Shown here in pieces: positions 33,978-45,700 of a DNA stretch of 64,000 bases. Under the pieces are notes generated by a model, which ran no database searches, was not told where the DNA came from, and saw only the letters and a program-made list of their open reading frames with translations. Made by a program: the position numbers and the translations under genes. The stretch comes from Pleurostoma richardsiae (lineage: Eukaryota > Ascomycota > Sordariomycetes > Calosphaeriales > Pleurostomataceae). Position 1 is the stretch's first letter. The number at the start of each line of letters is the position of its first letter. The stretch spans positions 558,001 to 622,000 of the forward strand of contig JANBVO010000011.1 in the NCBI GenBank assembly GCA_030052745.1, read 5' to 3'.

Positions 33978-36844
33978 ATGGCCGACGTCTCTCAACAGAC
34001 AGCTCCAGGAGCGTGGCCTTATGGCAAGAGCAAGGGGTCAGCGTCCGAGGTGCCTGCCACGCAGGACAAGGGCGTCCAGCAGCCGGAGGTTAAGGAGAAC
34101 CTCGAAGACAAGCCCATCAGCCTGAAAGATGAGGGCGAGTCCCAGCTACCTGCGCAGTCGGAAGCTGGCGAGAAGGCGACCGATGCCCCTAAACAGGCCA
34201 AGTCGGTTCAGGAGTCCGCGCCCGCCAAGGACCATGAGACCGTCACGAACGGTGGCTTCACACATGCCGAGGACGTCAAGTCAAGGATGACCAACGGCGA
34301 CGTGCCTGAGGATGAGGGCAAGGATATGACCGAGCCCGAAGAGCTTCAGCGCCAGCAATCAGAGCAGCCTCAGGAGTCCGCCAAGGAGGCACCCGAGGAA
34401 CCCGAGCAGCCAGAGAAAGAGCAGGAAGAAGAGGAGAAGCCTGAGGATGAGAAGGCCTCGACTACTTCCAAACTTTCCAGCTTCGCCAAGGGTGCGACCA
34501 ACATTGCCACCTCCCTGCCAGGCAGCAAGAAGGAGAACGAAGCCGATGTCGCCTCTCAGCAGGAAACCGAGGTGCCTGATGTTATCAAGCAGGCGCAGGA
34601 GGCCACCGGCGACAACACAGAGCTCACACCACCTGGGGAAGGGAGCCAGGCCGCCGAGGAGGAGCCCAAGGAGGCCGAAGACTTGAAGGAGGTCGAGCCT
34701 GAGCCGATTCCTGAGGCCGAGCAGGCAAAGACAGAGGCAACATCAGAGCCTGAGAATACCCCCGAGACGACTGAGCAAGCAAAGACGGAGATCACAGAAG
34801 AACCCGAGAAACTCACCGAAGAGGCTGAAGAGAAGACGGAGGAAGCAGTCCCTGAGGAGGCCAAGACAGAGCAGGAGGCTCCCACGGAGGCTGAGAAGGA
34901 CGCTGAGGTGCCCGCCCTGGAAGGCGAGACCGCACCGGAAGATGCCTTAAAAGAAGGTGAGCCTGCGGCCTCTGAAGCCGAGAAGACCGGCGAGGAGGCG
35001 GAGGCAGGCACCACTGCCCCCGAGGAGGAGGGCACCACCGCAGAGGAGGAAGCTCCGCCGCTCGACTACTCCATCCTGAAGGGCTGCAAGGTCAACAAAG
35101 GTGGTAACGTCGTCAACGAGAAGGGCGAGGCCATCGGACGCATCGTCCAGGGCATCCTTCCCCACCTGATCGGCCGCAAGGTCGATGAGGACGGCATCAT
35201 CTGGAACGACAATGGCAAGCAGATCGGCAAGGCAGAGCCCATCCCGGAGAACGAGCTGCAGGACATGCAGGAAGCAAAGCCCTTCGAGTCTTTCGAGGGC
35301 AATGCCATTGACGGCAAGGGCTTCGTCATCTGGAATGGTGAGCAGGTCGGCAAAGTCATCGAGGGTGACCTCAAGGTCCTGCGCGGCAAGACCGTCGACG
35401 CTGACGGAGAGGTCCTCGACAAGTCCGGCAACGTCATTGGTAAGGCCGAGCGCTGGGAGCCCGAGCCCGAAGCCGAGCCAGAGCCCGAGCCAGAGGTCGA
35501 TCGGTCCATTCTGGCCGGGAAGCGCGTTAACAAGATGGGCAACATCGTCGACAGCAGCGGCACCATCTTCGGCCGCGTCGTGGAGGGCGACCCCAAGCGC
35601 ATGGTTGGCCGCATGTGCAACAAGAACGGCGATATCTTGAGCGAGTCCGGCGATATCATTGGCAAGGCTGAGGTTGTCCCCGAGGGCGAACGAGAGGGCG
35701 TGAAAGAAGGACCTTTCGCCGAGCTCTCCGGCCTCACCGTCACACGCGACGGCAAGGTCGTCACCCCCGGTGGCGACGTTGTCGGTCGTGTCATCAAGGG
35801 TGACCCCAAGATTCTTGCCGGCCGTCCTGTCGACGAGGACGGCGACATCCTCGACAAGAATGGCAACTCCCTCGGCAAGGCCGAGCGTTGGGAGGAGCCG
35901 GAGGTCGAGAAGACGAAGGGCCCCATGGCTGGACTCCACGTCAACCGCGAGGGCAATGTTGTCGACAAGGAGGGCAACCTCATCGGCAAGCTGACCAGCG
36001 GCGACCCCAACATCTGCTCGGGCAAGGAGATTGACGACGACGGCGACGTCATCAACTCCAAGGGCCAGACGGTCGGGCACGTCAACCTCATCTCGGAGAT
36101 CCCTGAGCCGGAGCCCGAGGGCGAGAGCGAGGAGGAGAAGCAGAAGCGCGAGGAGCTGGAGCGCGACCGCAAGCTGGCGGCGCAGATGTCGGTGTGCCTC
36201 GAGCAGTGCCTCGACAAGATCAAGCCCATCTGCAAGATGATCACGGAGAAGATCGACAAGGCGGAGCGCACGCCCGAGGACGAGCGCGACGAGGAGGCCC
36301 TGGTCCGCGAGGTGCGGCCGCTGATCGAGGAGGGCGGCAAGATCCTCCAGGAGGCGCACGGCATCATCCGCGGCCTCGACCCCGACGGCCGCATCCAGGC
36401 CAATGCCAAGCACAAGTCGGCGACGCGCGAGGCTAGCGGCGAGGAGTACCACCTTGCTGACGTTCTGAAGGAGGTGAGTTTCTACAACGAGCAACAGTCT
36501 ATCGTTATTCGAGATCTAAACTAACACGTCTGTAGATTACTGGTGAGGTCACCCAGTGCATCGAGTCCGCCAAGCGAAAGCTCGAGGACATGCCTCACGC
36601 CAAGAAGGAGCTCAACCCGCTCTGGGGTCTCCTGAGCGAGCCGCTTTTCCAGATCATCGCCGCCGTCGGCCTGCTCCTCAACGGCGTGCTGAGCCTCGTC
36701 GGCCGCCTGCTTTCTGGCCTCGGCCTGGGCGGGCTCGTCGACAACCTGCTCGGCGGTCTTGGTCTGACTCGTGTCCTCGAGTCTCTGGGCCTCGGATCGG
36801 CCATTGGTGCCCTGACTGGCAAGAACCAGAAGAAGAAGAAATAA
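33978..36844 (+). CDS. Large DUF3659/LEA-like repeat protein with hydrophobic C-terminus
   Basis: Exons 33978..36473 and 36536..36844 (62-nt intron, CTAAC branch, phase 0) give 934 residues. Residues 1-360 are Glu/Lys/Pro/Ala-rich and disordered (EAEEKTEEAVPEEAKTEQE style). Residues about 362-710 hold five DUF3659 repeat pairs of about 60 residues, pattern G-x-x-V-N-x-x-G-N-V-V-D...IGRVVEGDP...GKxVDxDGxILDxxGNxIGKAE. A conserved helical module follows (LEQCLDKIKPICKMITEKIDKAER...EEYHLADVLKE|ITGEVTQCIESAKRKL), then a Gly/Leu-rich hydrophobic tail (LFQIIAAVGLLLNGVLSLV...) and a final KNQKKKK. The tail suggests membrane or oligomer anchoring. The family is labelled LEA domain protein in fungi; the molecular role is unknown. 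A CATATAAG box and a long leader precede it. Confidence 0.9.
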
Positions 36845-37756
36845 GCGGTGGGCGACATAACATGACGATTGATTAATGACACTGATGAAGGCAAGGTGAG
36901 GGACACTTGGGAGGATGCTTGGTACTGCTGGCTTACCTTTGTCTTGACTTTTCTTACTCTTTCTTCGGTATGGTCTGTAAAAGTGTGTGTTATTTTGTCT
37001 CGAAGGATTGTATTGCTACTTTAATGAAGCTGTAATGCTCTGTATGCTAGCTAGTATGAGATTACTCTTACCATGGAAATCTAGTATGAATGAATTCTCA
37101 ACTTCATGAGCAACTGCAGTGGGCTCAACATTTGAGGAGATATAGGAGCATTTCTTCAGACTTCCATCAAGTCTGGTCCTGGTATTTCGAGGTGATCTTT
37201 TAGCAGGCCACCTGAAGCAAGCCATCAATTCCGCGGGTTACATTGATGAGATTTTGTGAGGGAGCAACGCTGACATCTCCTGAATTGTCAAATAGGGAAG
37301 CTGGCTATTCCGACCGTCATCGTATCGATTCGTATAGGTACAACAAGTTGTCGCTGATTACGTAATAAAGACCGGCCCTCATTCCCCGGCCGCACCGCCC
37401 CCGGCCCGGCACGACGGGGCCGGATAATCTCGATGCCGATCTTATCGCCTGCCCGATTTTTCTGGAGCTCAACCACGCAGATGACTTCCGAGCTCATCCA
37501 GCCCTCTTCCGACGGCAGACCTCAAAGATCGGCCCGGAACCCGCGATATCGATCAATTTGGACTCCTAAATCCAGATTGCACCATTCGCCCAACTACGTA
37601 TCTTCATACTTCTAGCTGGTGATTCAATTGGGAAGCACCTATCCTTGGAGCACCCGAGTGAGGCACGCCTTCCTGTGGCACACTGGGGGACGGCAAGCAT
37701 TTTCGAGCCTTTGCAGGATTAACTCGACCCGGCCGACTTCTCGCCCTCCCCAAACA
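36845..37756. other. Intergenic: DUF3659 3' end and mL40 promoter
   Basis: AT-rich 3' region up to 37100, then a CG-rich patch at 37375-37425 before the mL40 gene. In-frame codons upstream of the mL40 ATG start only from GTG, so I place the start at 37757. Confidence 0.5.
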
Positions 37757-38311
37757 ATGGCGTCCGCCCACGGGCTTCGCGGCTTCTCGCCGCTGACGAT
37801 TCTCTCCTCCACCAAGCCCCTGTCCTCCTCTTTCCTCTCGATATCATGTCGGACCGCCGCGGCTTCTCCATCCCCCCTGGCGCTCGCCTCCCGCGCCTTC
37901 TCGACGACTCCTGCACCTCAGAAGCGCCACGTCGAGAAGAAGGACCCCAAGATCATCTCCCTCATGCAGGGCCTCTCCACGACGACCCTGAAGCGCGCCC
38001 CGCCCCCCCTGCGCATGGCCCGCAACCGGCACCTGCGCCACTGGACGATCCACCGGGCGTGGCTGCTCTTCCGGCGGCGGCAGCGCGACGCCCGCGAGCG
38101 CGAGATGATGCGCATGTACCAGGGCATGCACAACGCGTGCGAGGAGCTGCGGATGACGGAGGGCCCCGGCAGCCGACCGCAGGGGTACCTGTACCGCGTG
38201 GCGATGGAGAAGAAGGGCGTGTTCGGGCACCACGGCGTCCCCATAGAGTACGCGAGGGCACAGACCGAGACGCCGGCTAAGGAGGCATGGAACCACGGCT
38301 GGAAGAGGTGA
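37757..38311 (+). CDS. MRPL28: Mitochondrial large-subunit ribosomal protein mL40 (Mrpl28)
   Basis: Component of the mitochondrial 54S large ribosomal subunit. One exon of 184 residues from the first ATG (MASAHGLRGF). Residues 1-55 are Ser/Arg/Thr-rich without acids, ending SRAFSTTPAPQKR, a clear mitochondrial targeting sequence. The mature part has the family core: KKDPKIISLMQ, PPPLRMARNRHLRHWTIHRAWLLFRR, the MMRMYQGMHNACEELRMTEGPG block and YLYRVAMEKKGVFG, PIEYARAQTETPAKEAWNHGWKR. The family assignment rests on recall of fungal Mrpl28 sequences. It converges on the Rho gene. Confidence 0.93.
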   Translation: MASAHGLRGFSPLTILSSTKPLSSSFLSISCRTAAASPSPLALASRAFSTTPAPQKRHVEKKDPKIISLMQGLSTTTLKRAPPPLRMARNRHLRHWTIHRAWLLFRRRQRDAREREMMRMYQGMHNACEELRMTEGPGSRPQGYLYRVAMEKKGVFGHHGVPIEYARAQTETPAKEAWNHGWKR

Positions 38312-39013
38312 ATGGTTTCGTTGATGCGGTTGCGTCCTGGATAACCTTTCAGACAGCTCGACTTCGTCAGAGAGAGCTTGCGGTGAGAGGCACGGGGAAA
38401 CCTCTCGTCATCGCTGTATAGTACATGTACAAAGTAACATCAAAATCTGGCCATACCCCCAGCGAGCGGTGCAGAGACGAGGGTGTCCAAACGGATGACT
38501 CCCTTGGCGAATTCAATGTGGCAGTTGCAATTTCATGTCATTAAGTTGCTGTTCGATCATTCTCCCCAAGTGCAATTAGCTTGTTCCCCCTGTCGAATAC
38601 TCCATTCTCCCTTATACGCGGGCATCTTTCCCCGGCTGATCGATGATTCTCGGCCCATGACCGTGGTTCCAAGTACAGACAGCTCCTCGCGCGCTCTATA
38701 GACGGATATAATACATGTGCTGCATGCTGTAAATCCACCACGCCGACAATAGAGGTTTAATTGCCAGTAACATCCTGGCTTCTGGTTGCGTTCGCGCTCG
38801 CCCTGGTTCTTCGGTGTGTGTGAGACGGCGAAATACTGCGGAGTTCAATCCCGGCTCGCCCGGGTGTTATCGTGTTTGTGCGTGTGCCCATTGGAAGTCC
38901 CATATCTCCTTGCGGTCCTCCTGGTCTTGAGCCCATCCCTTTTCGCTAGTCACCAATGGTTCTTTTACGCCCTTCTGCGGTAATGCTTATAGGCTACCCG
39001 TCTCCGAGTTCGC
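38312..39013. other. Convergent intergenic region
   Basis: Three-prime regions of mL40 (+) and the Rho gene (-). It is AT-rich around 38700-38770. No feature is supported. Confidence 0.5.
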
Positions 39014-40071
39014 TCATAATATGACGCAGCAGCCGCCGCCCTCGCCCTTCTCGAAAGTGAGCAGGGCAGCCCGCGTGGCCGCCTCGAAGACATCATCGAC
39101 GCCCTCGCCGCTTAGGCTCGAGCACTCGAGGTACTTGCGAGCGCCGATCTCGCGAGCGACCACCTCGCCCTCATGCTCCGTGACGAACCGCATCGACTTC
39201 TTGCGCATCTCTTCAATGGCAGCCGGGTCTTCTCGTAGGTCCTTTTTGAGCCCGACTAGGATGATCGGCACGCCCGGGCACTTCTCTGAAGCTTCGTCGA
39301 TCCACTGTCATGTCGCAGTCGCAAGTCAGCGAAAATGAAACCACAGGATAGGATGAAGGTAATTTCCAGATGAGCTTCGTGCGAGAAGCGGCACAAGTTC
39401 TGAAATTACGTCGTAGCACAAGCCAAGTAGGCAACGTCTCCTGACGTGACGACGTTGGGAGGGGAGATGAGGGGGTAAAAACAGAGCCAACAACCCACCT
39501 TGTGCTGCACATTGTCCAACGAGTCTGGCGTGTCGACGGAGAAGCCTATTAAGATGACATGCGCCTTTGCGTACGCCAGCGGTCGTAATCGCTCGTAGTC
39601 CTCTTGGCCTGCCGTATCCCACAGCGCCAGCTGGACGGACTTGCCGTCCACTCTGCAGTCGGTAACGTAGTTCTCGAAGACCGTGGGGATCTGTCAGGTG
39701 TATATTGTTAGGGCTTTGATCGCATGCTCTTGGAGGGTTGCGTTGGGAGGCGGAGAGGAGTGGTCGGACGAGTAGTAGGCGATAACACCGAATGCTGGAC
39801 TTACGTAGTGCTGTTGAAGACGGCTTGTCAGCTGCGAATTCTCGTAGGTAGAGTCATTGATGTTGGGGATTGGATGACTTACTGTAGGGAAGTAGCCCAA
39901 TGTGAAGACGCTCAGTAGACTGGTCTTGCCGCAAGCTCCATCGCCGATGATCACGAGTTTCCTATGCGTCCCCGGTAAGCCGAAGTCCAACCTTGCAGGG
40001 TGCATTGGAGGAGACAGCCACTCCTGGGCTCACCTGCGGATAACATTCTGCGGAGTGCCTGCGCTTGCCAT
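39014..40071 (-). CDS. RHO2: Rho2-type small GTPase
   Basis: Membrane-anchored Rho GTPase that signals to cell-wall synthesis and the cell-integrity kinase pathway. Five minus-strand exons: 40034..40071, 39883..39961, 39805..39810, 39499..39690 and 39014..39304, giving 201 residues. All GTPase motifs are present: P-loop [11 protein letters not shown], switch [27 protein letters not shown] (G3), [11 protein letters not shown] in the G4 region and ECSSL (G5). The Rho insert is [10 protein letters not shown], and the tail is GGCCVIL: a geranylgeranylated CAAX box with an adjacent Cys for palmitoylation. Exon 3 is a six-nucleotide microexon coding His-Tyr, without which switch I is not restored. 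Assignment to Rho2 (Aspergillus RhoB) rests on overall likeness and the GGCC end. Confidence 0.93.
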
Positions 40072-42751
40072 GGTCCGGACTGGCAATCGTCCCTTTCTCC
40101 TCGTGCGTCCCTCTCGAGGCAGCCGGCGTGGGCTCCGCAGACGATCGTCGTGGTGCTGTTTGCGTGGACTCTTTGCAGGTGGGTAATTCGTCGAGTCGCC
40201 CCGTGGAAGGATGGGGACAGTACACAATCAACGAGAGTCTAGAAGCAGGAAAATGCGGAAACTATTTTTTCCTCCTGTTTATTTGATTTGGAGAGAGCTG
40301 TGCCGCCTGGAAATTTTGAGGGGAATACGGGATGCTGATGGATGATCGGACGGCATCAATGCACTTCCAGGTTACGTTAGGTTGCTTGATACGGGGGACT
40401 GGGGGCCCTGGGTCCTTGGTCGCTTACATAACACGCCGTTCCTGACTGACGACACACCCGCGCTGCACTGCACTGCGCGCATGAATCTTCCGACGCTGCA
40501 ACGGCTACTTGATCCACCACAGCACCTAAGCCACCTACCGACTTTACTGAGCTATCCTCTCTGTCCCACTGCAGATATACCGCTATTACTATGTACGCTC
40601 TAATGGCTGCTCTATGGACTTCCTCCGTCCATTCTCTAGCACTGACTGACAGCCATTGGATGACGACTTGCTGCGTTACCGTCCTCTGCAGAGGAAACGC
40701 TGACGAAGCCCCTGCAATGCCAACTAAACGAACCGAACTGGAAGCTTCCTCAGCAGACTTCCTTCACAGCTCGAGCTGCATTTCAGATCAGACGCCGGCA
40801 ATGCGCTGAGTCCCATCACCCCTGCGGCGGCGGTCTGATAGGCTGTGGCCTGTCTGCAATGGTGCTGAAGCGCTGCATAGCAGCGAGGCGGTGCACTAAC
40901 TAACCAAAACCCTGGAAACTAAATTTGGCCCAGATTTTAATACGGGGACGGGGTTTAGGGGTTGCGAGAGCACCGTCTCCTCAGGGTTTGTCTGTAGCCC
41001 GCCAGCCCGGCGACAAAATCTGTCGATAGGGACATACCCGTTTAGCTGACGAGAGCTGAGCCCGAGGACTAAAGCGTCTTGGCTGCCCCATTGTCGTTGA
41101 TAGAGAGCTTCTCGTCAACTTCTTCACCGACTAAGAACGAGTCTTCTCGAAACAGGCACTGTCAGGCATCGATCTTCACCAGATCTGGCTCTATGATATG
41201 ATCCAGAAAATCAAATGAATCACAGTTTTCTCGCGGGTTGAATTGGTAGGTGTATCCGGCAGATTCGTCGATCAGGGGGATCGGCAGCGAGTTTGCGCCC
41301 GGTTCTGTTAGTCCTTGTCTGGCTCTTGCTGTACGGAGTGCTCCGTAGTAAACTCTCCCTGAAGTTCCGAAAGCGAATTTATTGCATGCTAGCGCTAGGT
41401 ATACCGCAAGCTACTGGCTACTCCGGCCTCCAAATCAGCTGAATGACGAGAACTTCCTCAACGCCCGCTCTGCGTCTGCTATGGTTTGAGACCGTCAGAC
41501 GCCCCGAGTGTAGCGAAAGTACGATCAATAATCCGAGCAGAAAGTAAGAGTCGAAAATGTAACAGCAGGCAGAAGCGGCCGTCGTAATGTAGGCTCTAGC
41601 CTTCGATCACTTATCAACACAATGTCGCTGGGCTCGAACTGATATCTGCTCGCTTGGAGAAGGGAGGGTGTGACGTTGCTTGACGAAGTAAGCCACGCAG
41701 GATGATGACTGTTGTCGTTATCGCCGACGACCTGACAGCCACCACAGCGGGAAGCAGCCCCCACAGAAGGAAGGATAGGCGGCTCGCCGTGCAGAGCTTC
41801 ACTAAGCGACTTGATATGGGTTGCGGGTATTCGACGTCCAGTAGTTTGCATTAGTCTGCTCGGCTTTGTGGTTCGATGTTCCCGGTCAGCTGAAGAATGC
41901 CAGGTTAGCTGTGGGAGAGATCGTTTTGTCCGGGGTCGGATCATGGATGTGATGACGTGAAGCCCATCAGCTCGTCTTGCCGTCTGGAATGCGAGGCGGG
42001 GGTGAGGCTGGATTGAGCTAACAGCCCTCTCGGGCTTGGTGCCTGAGGCTCTGAGACGCGGTGGCGGTCATGTGACTTCATTGACCACGCCGTCACGCCG
42101 ACTCCTCATTCGCCTAATTTGGCCTAAAGTAATCTCTTGTACATTGCACGCCCGGATACTCGGAGAGGTACCTTGCGGAGACTTCTCACGCTCTGCCACT
42201 TTGCCGAAGATTGAACGTCGTCGCTCGCCAGTGAACGAGGCGTCACAAAATTCAATCCAGCAACGTTTCCGCGGAAGACACCACGTCACGGCTTTCCGCA
42301 GCAGCACCTCGAGGGCACGCGCGGCCTCTGCTTCTTCCAGTTGACTTAGCATCGAGTGCTGTCGACTCGTCAAGGTAGGGAAGCCGCAGCCCCTCCCCGA
42401 TAAACCCTCACGAACCTGGCCTCGTCGCGCACTTCGCTCCCTTCCTTCACATTGCCCTCTGCCTGCCCCCGCCCTCGACAGTCGGCAGACATCACACACT
42501 GGCTATCAAGGTGTTTATGAGCTGCCCGACTACGCGCCGCTCTGTTGACCAGCCAGTGCAACCGGACACCCGAATCTCAAAGAAAATCTCACCTCACGGC
42601 CGCGAGCCCGGCTGACCAATCTCTCATCTAGCCTTTCGCGATTCCCACTACCGATCCGAGATCTCACACGACAAGGCGTGGCTCTACGAAAGCCGGCGAT
42701 CTTTCTCTATGAACTCGACCGGCGAACCATTTCTGCAGACATAGAACCAAT
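40072..42751. other. Long divergent intergenic region, RHO2 / NST1
   Basis: 2.7 kb with no supportable gene. A minus-strand frame at 42068-42350 is moderately long and opposes the probable NST1 leader, but it has no family likeness. The CT-rich sequence near 42580-42740 fits the NST1 core promoter and leader. Confidence 0.5.
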
Positions 42752-45700
42752 ATGAAGGGAGGTGCCCGCAATCAACCCGCGGCTGCATCCCGCCAGCCAC
42801 AGCCTCCGCCGACACAGCAGCAGGCCCCGGCGTCTCCGAGCGCGAAAGCCACGGCGAAATATACAAATAAGGATGGGTCGAAATTCATCACCGTCCCTAA
42901 GATAGCCACCTCCACCTCCGTGGAGCTGGCCCAGCCGTCGCCGACAAATTCTACCGTCTCAGGAGCCACGAGCCAGACGAACCCAGGAGGAGCAGGCAGC
43001 AATGGTGCCGGACCAGCTGCTGTAAATCGCAAGAAGCAGAAGCGGCGCGCAAAGGCCGCGGCGAAGGCTGCGGCTGAGGCGGGTTTGGACGATATTCCTG
43101 CAAACGGTTTGCCAAGCCCCGCGGCATCCGCAAGTCACGACCCAAAGCAACTCGATCCTGAGGCTGGAGACGAGACCGACGAAGGAGACCACCATTCGCA
43201 CGCTGCGCACAACGACGAATTTCGCCACCAGGAAAACGGCTACACGGATTTACCTACGTCCAAGTCAAAGAAGTCCAAGAAAAAGAAGAAGAAAGCAAAC
43301 GCCGCAGACCTCGCCCCTCCACCATCTGAAGCAGACCAGCAATCACTAGCCCCCGCAGTGCCAGCGAGCCCAGAGCATCGCGGTCCCGGAATATCAAGGG
43401 AGAAGATATGGAACACTAGCTCCCAGGAGGAACGTGAACGCATCAAGGAGTTCTGGCTCGGACTCGGCGAGGACGAGCGGAAATCCTTGGTGAAAGTAGA
43501 AAAGGACGCTGTGCTGAAGAAGATGAAAGAGCAGCAGAAGCATACTTGCAGCTGCAGCGTCTGTGGGAGAAAGCGGACTGCGATCGAGGAAGAGCTAGAA
43601 GGGCTATACGATGCCTACTACGAGGAACTCGAGCAATTCGCGAACCATCCCCACCATCACGGAGATCCGCCTATGATGGGCTCGTCCCGCAATTTCGGCC
43701 TCCATGCGAACCGTGGTCTTCCCGCCAATTACTCGGGTCAACAGCCTTCTCGTGGACGGATAGTAGAACACGTTGGCGACGACGAGGAAGAAGAAGGCGA
43801 GGAGGAGTACAGTGAGGAAGAGCTCGAGGAGGACGAATACAGTGATGAGGAGCCGCAGGAGATTCATCGAGACTACGCCACCGACTTCTTCAACTTCGGC
43901 AACAGTCTGACCGTTCAGGGTAGGGATACTTTCAATCCTTTCTTTCCGCTTGCTCTCCAGACGGGTGGTAATGATGACCCTCTAGGTGGCATTCTGACGG
44001 TAGCCGACGACTTGCTGAAGAACGACGGCAAGAAGTTCATTGAGATGATGGAGCAACTTGCCGAGCGCCGAATGGCTCGCGAGGAGGATGCCAAAGACCA
44101 GTCATATGCACGGAGCTTCAGTCACAATGTCGACGGTGCCGACCTCATGGGCCACAATCATCCTCCGCCTCCCCCGCCTGTGGAGGAGGAAGAGTACGAC
44201 GAGGAGGATGAGGAGGAAGAAGAGTACGACTCCCAAGAGGAGGAGTACGATGAGGAAGAGGTATGATGAACGGCGGCCTAGATTGCTTGCCTCAGACAGC
44301 ATACTCCAGGACCCAAGCTGACACGTGCCAGGACACCATGACTGAAGAACAGCGCATGGAGGAGGGCCGGCGAATGTTCCAGATATTTGCGGCGCGCATG
44401 TTCGAGCAGAGAGTCTTGACGGCATATCGCGAGAAGGTAGCCAAAGAGCGTCAGGCGAAACTTTTCGAGGAGATCGATGAGGAAAGCCGGAAAGTGTCGC
44501 AGCGCGCGGAGAAGAAGGCCAAGGAGGCCCAGAAGCGCAAGGAAAAGGCGGCACAGAAGAAGGCGGCTCTGGCGGAAGAAAAGGCTCGAAAGGAAGCCGA
44601 GAAGGCCGCTGAGGAAGAAGCACGACGGAAGGCCGAAGCTGAGAAGGCCGAGGAGGCGCGGCTAAAGGCTGAAGAGAAACGCAGGAAGAAAGAGGCTCAG
44701 AAAAAGGCCGAGGAAGAGGAGCGCCTGCGGAAAGAAGCCGAACGGCAACGCCAGAGGGAGAAGCAGGCCGAAGCAGAGCGCAGAGCCCGGGAAGCCAAGG
44801 ACCGCGAGAAGAAAGCCAAAGAAGAAGCTCGGCTGAAGGAGAAAGAAGCCCGCGAACGGAAGGAACGTGAAGCGCGAGAGCGAAAGGAGAAGCAGGACCA
44901 AGACAAGCGGGAGAAGGAAGCGAGATCCAAGGTTCAAGGAGAGGCGAAGGAGAAGCAGAAGCTGGAGGAGAAACTGGCGCAGAAGCTGGCACCGGTCCCC
45001 GCTTCTATTCCCATCACTCTCCCCAAGCGGCCGTCACAGCATGCCGCTAACCCTACCGTGCCAGCACTTCCTCAACAACCTCTAGCCAACCACGCTTCGC
45101 CTCAGATCGCAGTTGCAACTCCAGCCTTGCCAAAAGCGCCGGTCCCAGTCAGACCACGCCAGGCTTCTTCTCAGCAAGAAACAATTGCGAGCTCACGGAC
45201 TGCGTCTCGGTCTGGATCTGGAACGAGCCAAAACCCGTCCCCGAATCCCAACACGTCGGTCCACACCAGCCCTGGACCGATCGGGCCCCCTAGCAAGAGC
45301 AGTGTCACAGGCCAGCCGGCACCACTCATATCGCAATCGGCTTCACCCCTCCAGTCAGCTGGAAAGATCACCCCAGCAAGTCAGCCTGGCCTATTCAATA
45401 TGCCACCCCTGGGGATGCCCTTCCCCCCTGGTCTTCAACAGCAGTTCCCTCCGGGCTTCGGCAACCGAATGCCCCACGACCCCATGTTCCCGCCACCCAT
45501 GGGGTCTGGTTTCCGGCCGCCAAATATGATGTCAATGCCTCCCGGTCTCGGCGGCCCGGTTGGTGGCAGGGGATTCCCTATTCCCCATCCTCCCCCGGGA
45601 TTCCCGCAGCAATCACCGGATCAGCTGCCGGGCCCTTTCTCTTCAAGTCTGCCAAAGGACGCGGCACCAGGACCCCATTCGCGTCAACCCTCGGGGAGCT

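Noticed and set aside
34947-36494. Antisense open frames of 515 and 449 codons across the large DUF3659 gene
   Set aside because: They mirror a GC-rich, codon-biased repeat gene; their products are simple Leu/Ala/Asp or Ser/Arg patterns repeating with the sense repeats. The sense frame has family sequence and a good intron.
38805-38875. tRNA-like B-box (GGAGTTCAATCCCGGC)
   Set aside because: No matching acceptor stem or A-box at the required distance upstream.
42068-42499. Minus-strand frame of 143 codons before NST1
   Set aside because: Charged and Arg-rich, no family likeness, overlaps the likely NST1 leader region on the other strand.
44102-44992. 296-codon minus-strand frame opposite the NST1 coiled coil
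   Set aside because: Pro/Ser/Leu pattern is the complement of Lys/Glu/Ala codons; no independent support.
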